From WJKP01 sp964531215 (GTDB lineage: Bacteria; Patescibacteriota; Patescibacteriia; CAIXNZ01): a DNA stretch of 9,971 nucleotides. The notes under the pieces are model-generated. The model was not told the DNA's origin. It saw only the letters and a list, made by a program, of their open reading frames with translations, and made no database searches. Position 1 is the stretch's first letter. Each line of letters begins with the position of its first letter. Shown here one piece after another: positions 6,701-9,971 of the stretch. Position numbers and translations under genes: made by a program. The stretch spans positions 1 to 9,971 of the forward strand of contig CAZHFK010000041.1 in assembly GCA_964531215.1 (NCBI GenBank), given 5' to 3'.

Positions 6701-9700
6701 CGGTATATCTTGGACTCAGGCAACTGATGGTCCTTGGGCCGCAAGGATGGCGTCTGAATCAGTTGTTCATGATTTCGGTGCTGGTGATAGTTTATATCTT
6801 GTGGGAGGTGTTGGCAGTGGTGTTAGAATGAATGATGTTTGGGCTTTTGACGGTACAAATTGGACTCAGCAAACTGCTTCATCTGCCTGGGATGGTCGTT
6901 ATGCTTTTGGTTTGGTTTCTTATAATGATAAAATGTGGCTTTTTGGCGGAAATCAGGATCCGGCCTTTTTGCCGGCTTTATGGACAGATGATGTTTGGTA
7001 TTCCGTAGACGGTACTAGCTGGACAGCAGCAACAACAGATGCCCAATTTGATGGTCGTGATTTTTTTGAGGCAGCAGTATTTAAAAATAGAATATGGATG
7101 AGTGGCGGTGATTCCAATGCCGGAGGTAATAATGATGTTTGGGCGAGTGAATATGATTATTTAGTGTTTAATGTGACTACAGCCCCCTCTGGTATTGACG
7201 CGGATGATTTAGAAAAAATTAATTCTCCGTCAAATTTTAATTGCGAGGCGCTTAGTCAGAGTCAAATAAATTGGTCTTTTACTGATCAAGCAGATAATGA
7301 AATTGGTTTTAGATTATATGAACCAGTTGTCGGTATGAATGATATTAAAGTCTTGGAAGTAGCCCAAAGTAATCTAAGTCAAATCCAAGAAACAAAGTTA
7401 TCAACTAATCAACAATATACCCGCTATGTTAAGGCATATAATAATAATCGCGAGTCAATCTCCTCTAATACAGCGACTTGCTATACATTGGCAAATAAGC
7501 CATTAACCCCGATCATCGGTGAAACAGGCGACGATTATATTACGGTAATTTTGGAACCAAACGACGGCAACCCGGCTAATACCGAATACGCAATTTATGA
7601 AGTAAATAATAATAAATACGCGCAAGCGGACGGCAGTTTTGGAGATTCAGAAATTTGGCAAACCTATGAAGAATGGGGCGGAGCAGGCGGAGTAGCAGTA
7701 ATCGGCGGAGACAGCCAGTTAACCATGGCCTTGGATACAAGCCAGGCTTATGGTTTTGCAGCCAAAGCCAGAAACGGAGACGGCATAGAAACAGAATTTT
7801 CAACCAGTACAGCGGGTACGGAACCGTTGCCAGGCGGAGTTGGCCTGACAGCCAGTAAAGGAGTAAGTATCGGCGGTTTGGTTAAAGGCCAAATAAATAA
7901 TAATAGTAAGCTGGCTAGAACCAGCCTGGCAGCCGGTATCTTTGGCAGCCAAACAATTGCCGAAAGATTAATCAGGGAATTTTCCATATTGCTAAATCTG
8001 GTTTTGGCAATCATTTTGGTATTGCTAATAATCAGCTTAGTCAGCACGATCAGGCATTTGGATATTAAAGGAGGTCTAAATAATAAATTAAAACTAATCA
8101 GTAAAATATTAGCCAAACAGCCGGCAGTAGTGTTTGAAGAAAACAGCCAAAAGGATAAAAACGGCACGTATCGGCAGTCATTTGCCAAACACAGACAATT
8201 TCAAAAATCAAGCAAGAAAAACACCAAACGAGCGCTAGGGGTATTAATTTTAAAATTAATCATCTTGGGCTTGGTCGGCATAAGTTTAGCCAAATTAAAC
8301 CATCAAAGCATTGCCCAGGAAAGTAATTATGACCAGGACGGCCAGCAAGTGACAGAAGGAGAAATTTTAAATTATATAGTACAAATCAATAACCAAGGCG
8401 CAGAAACAGCCCAAGATATAATAATCAGCGACAGTCTGGATCAGGATTTGAATTATGTGGCAGGCAGCGGATTGATCAATAAAAACGGCACAGAAACAAC
8501 CAGCGGTATCAGTGAATTAAATAACCGGTTAAGTTTTGTAATAGGAGATTTGCAAACCAATGAAAGCGCTTATGTATTATTTTCCGGAGAAGTTAAGCCG
8601 GATACGGTGGATAATAATATAAATAATCAGGCAATAATCAGCGGAGCTAATTTTGAGGATATAAACACCAATGAAACAGTCAATACAGTAGTTGAAGAAC
8701 CTGTTAGCCCGACACCGACACCGACTCCTACACCAACTCCGACACCAACACCAACTCCGACTCCGACACCGACACCAACACCGACTCCGACTCCGACACC
8801 AACTCCGACTCCTACACCGACACCAACACCGACACCGACTCCGACTCCGACTCCGACTCCGACACCGACACCAACACCGACTCCGATACCGAGTCCAAGC
8901 CCGGGGCCAACAGTCAGTCCTCAGCCGAGCCCAAGCCCAAGTCCTGTCCCTGAAGAAGTTTCAGTAATCGGTTCTTTGATTCAAGCAATTGAAGAAAATA
9001 AAATAGTGCAATATGCCAGAGAAAAAGTTTTGGATAATCCCAAAGTGGAACAAGCCGGTCAGGAAATAGTCACGCCGGCAGTATTGGCCATAATAGCTTT
9101 AAATACTATTCCAACAGCTGTTATGTTAACCGGCTCCGCCTTGATGTATTTGCATTTAATATTTTTAGAACCATTTTTATGGTTATTTAGGAAAAAACGT
9201 AAAAAATGGGGAACAGTCTATGACGCTTTAAGTAAAAAACCGGTAGATTTGGCAGTAGTTAGATTATATAAACAGGAAAATAAAAAATTAGTGCAAACCA
9301 GGGTAACAGATAGAGAAGGCAGATACATATTAACAGCCAAAGAACCGGGCAAATATTATTTGACAGTGGAAAAACCGGGTTATCAATATCCGACCAACTA
9401 TCTGCAGGAAGATAAATATGATGTAAAATATGTTGATATATACCATGGTGAAGCAATCGAAATAAATGAAGAAAATACGGTAATTACAGCCAATATACCG
9501 TTGGATCCTGTAGAAAAAGGAGCAATCCCGGTAAAAACAGCAGTTAGGAATTATTTTATTAATAATTTAAGGTTAATCGTAGCCTACGTAGGCATAGTTT
9601 TGGCAGGTTTGGTAGTGATAATATATCCGACAATCATAACCATAGGAGCGTTAATAGTCCATATAATCTTATTTATAATCTTCAGACGATTAATAGCACC

Positions 9701-9971
9701 GCCAAAGCCCAAGAGCTGGGGGATTGTGTATGATAAAAAGACTAAAGAACCGTTAAAACAGGCAGTAGTCAGGATCTTTGATTTAAGGTTTAAAAAACTG
9801 CTTGAAGTCCAGGTCACGGACAGAAAAGGCAGATACGCGTTTTTGGTCGGAGATAATCAGTATCAGTTATTAAGTGAAAAACCGGGTTACGAAAAAGAAA
9901 CGGTTGCACCGGTAGATTTAATTAAAAAAGATAAAATTATTAATTTGGATATTGGTTTGGAAAAGAAATAA
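3747..9971 (+). CDS. Giant multidomain cell-surface protein (FG-GAP propeller, kelch array, FN3, DUF11, Pro-Thr stalk, C-terminal membrane modules)
   Basis: Complete 2074-aa envelope protein; no single named family covers it. Order of parts: basic N-terminus with a hydrophobic segment (about 20-38) lacking a clear signal-peptidase or lipobox site; seven FG-GAP/VCBS repeats (57-390); Ig-like domain (392-484, Cys397 and Cys478); twelve kelch-like units (483-1137); two FN3-like domains (about 1157-1248 and 1252-1356); membrane helix (1412-1434); Lys/Arg-rich loop; second membrane helix (1496-1515); DUF11-like domain (1524-1648); (Pro-Thr)29 plus Ser-Pro segment (1655-1734); and two membrane-hairpin plus WGxVYD modules (1774-2070). 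By the positive-inside rule the propellers are outside and the basic loop inside. A role in adhesion or recognition is inferred from architecture alone; no catalytic motif was seen. ATG 3747 directly follows an in-frame TAA (3744-3746). It has its own promoter. Base and codon use change along the gene. Confidence 0.9.
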   Translation: MLSKLRKLIFWKYFSFKAKLFFSLVFLLAIISFCFLVNNNQVSSGLLDFYSSTDYVVGREPWLIISADLNNDNNPDIITANRQADNVSVLLGNDDGTFQAKVDYATDIRPIWVEAADLNNDNNLDLITANRGADNISVLLGNGDGTFQANVEYSANAGTASVYAGDLDHDNNTDLVVANLNSDNVSVFMGNGDGTFQPKVDYVTGSHPWVAYLADLNNDGDLDIATVNENDSSASILLGNGDGTFQPKVDYNAGAGSWAIKVADFNQDNNLDIVTTNHVDDSISILLGNSDGSFQPKVDYSAAGDPWIPGVADLDLDGYIDIIVPNIASDNIYIYFGNGDGTFQSPVAYQTNDDPADVETADFNKDGVLDFAVVSQNLSNPNSLVTVYLNKILNINCNLSPSTLNVGNTVTINASLTFTPSNVWATVKNGDTLLNTVNLADQGGGDYSSTVSTNSTYVGQNDVVVFATDSGTGETVTCNPSTGANWEKTTLSDIPWHIRSGPNTVSYNGRIYLMGGIVDDFTSDVWSSVDGLNWTQETDAAAWTKRSGFSLIEFQDKMWLLGGNNYIKSNDINTYTYFNDVWSSSDGSNWTQEVSSAPWGNRSFFDVTVYNNKLWLAGGVIYSGGSLNYTNDVWSSSDGVNWVQEIGSAPWGARGSHQLFAFDDGSGEKLWLIGGQAAKTGPYYKDVWSSIDGINWVQETNTPIWGTPNVGEDGRSFHQVLVYDDGTGEKMWLMGGRFYGTSEINYNDVYSSSDGVNWTLVDDPGFKHQKVGSDPSTWTHWTARRTFPASVHDNKMWVLGGYEFRVQSWNDVWYTTDGANWNLKGNNYDGIFGTRFDHKMVNFNDKLWIISGLSNGQGEQNDVWSSTDGETWNCVAGSHANCSNPAPGWNGRWQHKVFIYDDGTGEKMWLIGGCIGTFSNLCQNGTRAKDVWSSTDGINWTQETATANFTWAHWSTASVYNNKMWLIGGFIPGVGYSNEVWWSTDGISWTQATDGPWAARMASESVVHDFGAGDSLYLVGGVGSGVRMNDVWAFDGTNWTQQTASSAWDGRYAFGLVSYNDKMWLFGGNQDPAFLPALWTDDVWYSVDGTSWTAATTDAQFDGRDFFEAAVFKNRIWMSGGDSNAGGNNDVWASEYDYLVFNVTTAPSGIDADDLEKINSPSNFNCEALSQSQINWSFTDQADNEIGFRLYEPVVGMNDIKVLEVAQSNLSQIQETKLSTNQQYTRYVKAYNNNRESISSNTATCYTLANKPLTPIIGETGDDYITVILEPNDGNPANTEYAIYEVNNNKYAQADGSFGDSEIWQTYEEWGGAGGVAVIGGDSQLTMALDTSQAYGFAAKARNGDGIETEFSTSTAGTEPLPGGVGLTASKGVSIGGLVKGQINNNSKLARTSLAAGIFGSQTIAERLIREFSILLNLVLAIILVLLIISLVSTIRHLDIKGGLNNKLKLISKILAKQPAVVFEENSQKDKNGTYRQSFAKHRQFQKSSKKNTKRALGVLILKLIILGLVGISLAKLNHQSIAQESNYDQDGQQVTEGEILNYIVQINNQGAETAQDIIISDSLDQDLNYVAGSGLINKNGTETTSGISELNNRLSFVIGDLQTNESAYVLFSGEVKPDTVDNNINNQAIISGANFEDINTNETVNTVVEEPVSPTPTPTPTPTPTPTPTPTPTPTPTPTPTPTPTPTPTPTPTPTPTPTPTPTPTPTPTPTPIPSPSPGPTVSPQPSPSPSPVPEEVSVIGSLIQAIEENKIVQYAREKVLDNPKVEQAGQEIVTPAVLAIIALNTIPTAVMLTGSALMYLHLIFLEPFLWLFRKKRKKWGTVYDALSKKPVDLAVVRLYKQENKKLVQTRVTDREGRYILTAKEPGKYYLTVEKPGYQYPTNYLQEDKYDVKYVDIYHGEAIEINEENTVITANIPLDPVEKGAIPVKTAVRNYFINNLRLIVAYVGIVLAGLVVIIYPTIITIGALIVHIILFIIFRRLIAPPKPKSWGIVYDKKTKEPLKQAVVRIFDLRFKKLLEVQVTDRKGRYAFLVGDNQYQLLSEKPGYEKETVAPVDLIKKDKIINLDIGLEKK
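3804..3860 (+). other. N-terminal signal anchor or uncleaved signal peptide of the giant protein
   Basis: Residues 20-38 are strongly hydrophobic (LFFSLVFLLAIISFCFLV) and follow a basic stretch with eight Lys/Arg residues among the first 19. This fits Sec export with the N-terminus inside. No convincing A-x-A site follows, and Cys34 is preceded by Phe rather than a lipobox residue, so a membrane anchor is as likely as a cleaved peptide. Confidence 0.7.
3915..4916 (+). repeat. Seven FG-GAP/VCBS repeats, predicted seven-bladed beta-propeller
   Basis: Seven units each carry a loop like the Ca-binding DxNxDxxxD of integrin alpha subunits (DLNNDNNPD, DLNNDNNLD, DLDHDNNTD, DLNNDGDLD, DFNQDNNLD, DLDLDGYID, DFNKDGVLD) followed by a strand and LGNGDGTFQ-type turn. 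The first Asp of each loop falls at residues 68, 117, 166, 215, 264, 313 and 362, so the period is exactly 49 residues (147 nt) with no insertion or deletion. Seven is the blade number of integrin-type propellers. The likely roles of such domains are ligand binding or adhesion; the ligand is unknown. Confidence 0.88.
4314..4499 (+). repeat. 39-nt identical direct repeat between adjacent propeller units
   Basis: The segments 4314-4352 and 4461-4499, 147 nt apart, are identical over 39 nt. They encode GNGDGTFQPKVDY in the third and fourth FG-GAP units. Other units share the protein motif but differ at synonymous sites, so these two copies point to recent unit duplication or gene conversion. Confidence 0.85.
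4920..5198 (+). other. Ig-like linker domain between the two propeller regions
   Basis: Residues 392-484 are Thr/Val/Asn-rich with alternating hydrophobic residues and a beta-sandwich look (STLNVGNTVTINASL, then WATVKNGDTLLNTVNL, then DVVVFATDSGTGETVTC). Cys397 and Cys478 lie near its two ends and could form a disulfide. The family was not identified with certainty. Confidence 0.5.
5193..7157 (+). repeat. Twelve-unit kelch-like beta-propeller array
   Basis: Units follow the pattern R-x-x-H/F, Y-N-N-K-M-W-L-I-G-G, N-D-V-W-S-S-x-D-G-x-N-W-T. The first residue of the twelve DVW motifs is at 524, 580, 632, 686, 748, 811, 862, 930, 979 (EVW), 1030, 1082 and 1130; twelve matching GG turns precede them. 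Spacing varies from 48 to 68. Four units (third, fourth, seventh and ninth DVW onwards) replace YNNK with a longer DDGTGEK-type hairpin. The last unit lacks its final NW strand, while an unpaired GANWEKTT strand stands at the start (483-490), as expected for circular closure. Bacterial kelch domains often bind carbohydrate or protein, but no active-site residues are recognisable. Confidence 0.88.
7215..7814 (+). other. Two FN3-like domains before the membrane
   Basis: Residues 1157-1248 start PSNFNCEALSQSQINWSF and run through EIGFRLYE and YTRYVKAYNNNRES to a second Cys (Cys1166 and Cys1245). Residues 1252-1356 repeat the pattern with PLTPIIGETGDDYITVIL and YGFAAKARNGDGIETEFS. Both have the W/Y-rich strands and the closing Y-x-x-x-x-A-x-N of fibronectin type III domains. 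They would act as a spacer between the propellers and the membrane helix at 1412-1434. Confidence 0.65.
7980..8291 (+). other. Membrane helix, basic loop and second signal-peptide-like helix
   Basis: Residues 1412-1434 form a clear membrane helix (FSILLNLVLAIILVLLII). A loop of about 60 residues rich in Lys and Arg follows, predicted to be cytoplasmic. Residues 1496-1515 (ALGVLILKLIILGLVGISLA) form a second helix preceded by KKNTKR and followed by HQSIAQES. This second part has the n-, h- and c-regions of a Sec signal peptide, with SIA before Gln1524 as a possible signal-peptidase site. Confidence 0.7.
8316..8690 (+). other. DUF11-like extracellular repeat domain
   Basis: Residues 1524-1648 match the DUF11/COG1361 pattern seen in bacterial surface proteins: VTEGEILNYIVQINNQG, then ETAQDIIISDSLDQDLNYV, then RLSFVIGDLQTNESAYVLFSGEV and a closing NQAIISGANFEDINTNETVNTVV. 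Such domains are Ig-like stalk or wall modules. It lies between a membrane helix and the Pro-Thr tract. Confidence 0.75.
8709..8882 (+). repeat. (Pro-Thr)29 hexanucleotide repeat tract
   Basis: Twenty-nine uninterrupted Pro-Thr pairs (residues 1655-1712) encoded by 6-nt units, then a Ser-Pro segment to about residue 1734. Pro is CCG 20 times, CCA 7, CCT 2; Thr is ACA 16 times and ACT 13; CCC, ACC and ACG are never used. Units 10-13 and 26-29 are identical at DNA level, showing internal duplication. The product should be an extended, stiff stalk, like the Pro-Thr linkers of other surface proteins. Gain or loss of whole units keeps the frame, so length may vary. Confidence 0.97.
9066..9506 (+). 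other. C-terminal module 1: membrane segment plus carboxypeptidase-regulatory-like domain
   Basis: A hydrophobic stretch of about 40 residues (1774-1814), long enough for one long or two short membrane helices, is followed by RKKRKK and then a beta-sandwich starting WGTVYD at 1821. The domain has VTDREGRY (1853-1860) and VEKPGY (1874-1879), typical of CarboxypepD_reg-like folds. The basic flank suggests it is on the cytoplasmic side, which is unusual for this fold and should be treated as inference. Confidence 0.7.
9558..9956 (+). other. C-terminal module 2: copy of membrane segment plus carboxypeptidase-regulatory-like domain
   Basis: This repeats module 1. A hydrophobic stretch of about 40 residues (1941-1979), split by a Pro near its middle and so likely a two-helix hairpin, is followed by RR and PPKPKS, then WGIVYD at 1991, VTDRKGRY (2023-2030) and SEKPGY (2043-2048). 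About half the residues match module 1 across the beta domain. The protein ends 26 residues later at the last base of the window. Confidence 0.75.

Noticed and set aside
8067..8075. Perfect Shine-Dalgarno-like AAAGGAGGT inside the giant gene, near the fusion point
   Set aside because: No ATG, GTG or TTG lies in frame within the next 20 nt. The first in-frame candidate is a GTG about 55 nt further on, so internal initiation is not supported.
7748..8188. 146-codon open frame on the minus strand
   Set aside because: It lies opposite the FN3 and membrane-helix part of the giant gene, which has a coherent protein on the plus strand. Its product shows no domain and reflects the strand complement of hydrophobic codons.
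8709..8882. CRISPR or other spaced repeat array
   Set aside because: The repeats are contiguous 6-nt coding units without spacers.
8692..8967. Plus-strand frame giving an Arg/His/Leu-rich repeat protein
   Set aside because: It is the shifted reading of the Pro-Thr hexamer tract and has no start signal of its own.

Overview
The window is AT-rich, gene-dense DNA on one strand. It most resembles a genome of the Candidate Phyla Radiation (Patescibacteria). The evidence is indirect: a pilin with the ARDAKRESDIRQI-type helix common in that group, a compact prepilin peptidase, a bacterial NAD+-dependent ligase, a short ribosome-hibernation factor, and a giant surface protein ending in membrane-linked WGxVYD beta-sandwich modules. 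No gene here gives a species. TGA acts as a stop and all reading frames fit the standard bacterial code.

Layout. Positions 1-42 hold a small hairpin with a T-run. Then come a type IV pilin-like gene (43-516), a good intrinsic terminator (535-570), and prepilin peptidase pilD (598-1344). ligA (1341-3335) overlaps pilD by ATGA, and a short hpf/raiA-type gene (3356-3667) follows after 20 nt. A 79-nt gap carries a clear extended -10 promoter and two 11-nt direct repeats. It leads into one 2074-codon gene (3747-9971) that fills the rest of the window and stops on its last base. No intergenic stretch exceeds 100 nt. I saw no tRNA, rRNA, insertion sequence or CRISPR array.

How it fits together. The prepilin peptidase would process the pilin next door, giving part of a type IV pilus or pseudopilus system. 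ligA and hpf are housekeeping genes that appear to be cotranscribed with pilD. The giant protein looks like a cell-envelope adhesin, receptor or scaffold. In order it has an N-terminal membrane segment, a seven-bladed FG-GAP/VCBS propeller with Ca-loop-like motifs, an Ig-like domain, a twelve-unit kelch array, two FN3-like domains, a membrane segment, a basic loop, a second signal-peptide-like membrane segment, a DUF11-like domain, a (Pro-Thr)29 stalk, and two copies of a membrane-hairpin plus carboxypeptidase-regulatory-like module.

The points most worth following are in this giant gene: the exact 49-residue period of its first propeller, the 12-fold kelch array with an apparent closing strand, the internal signal-peptide-like segment that suggests a fusion of two surface proteins, and a change in base and codon use part-way along. 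Elsewhere, none of the five genes has a Shine-Dalgarno sequence, pilD looks leaderless, and LigA has Leu in place of a domain Ia Tyr important in E. coli LigA.
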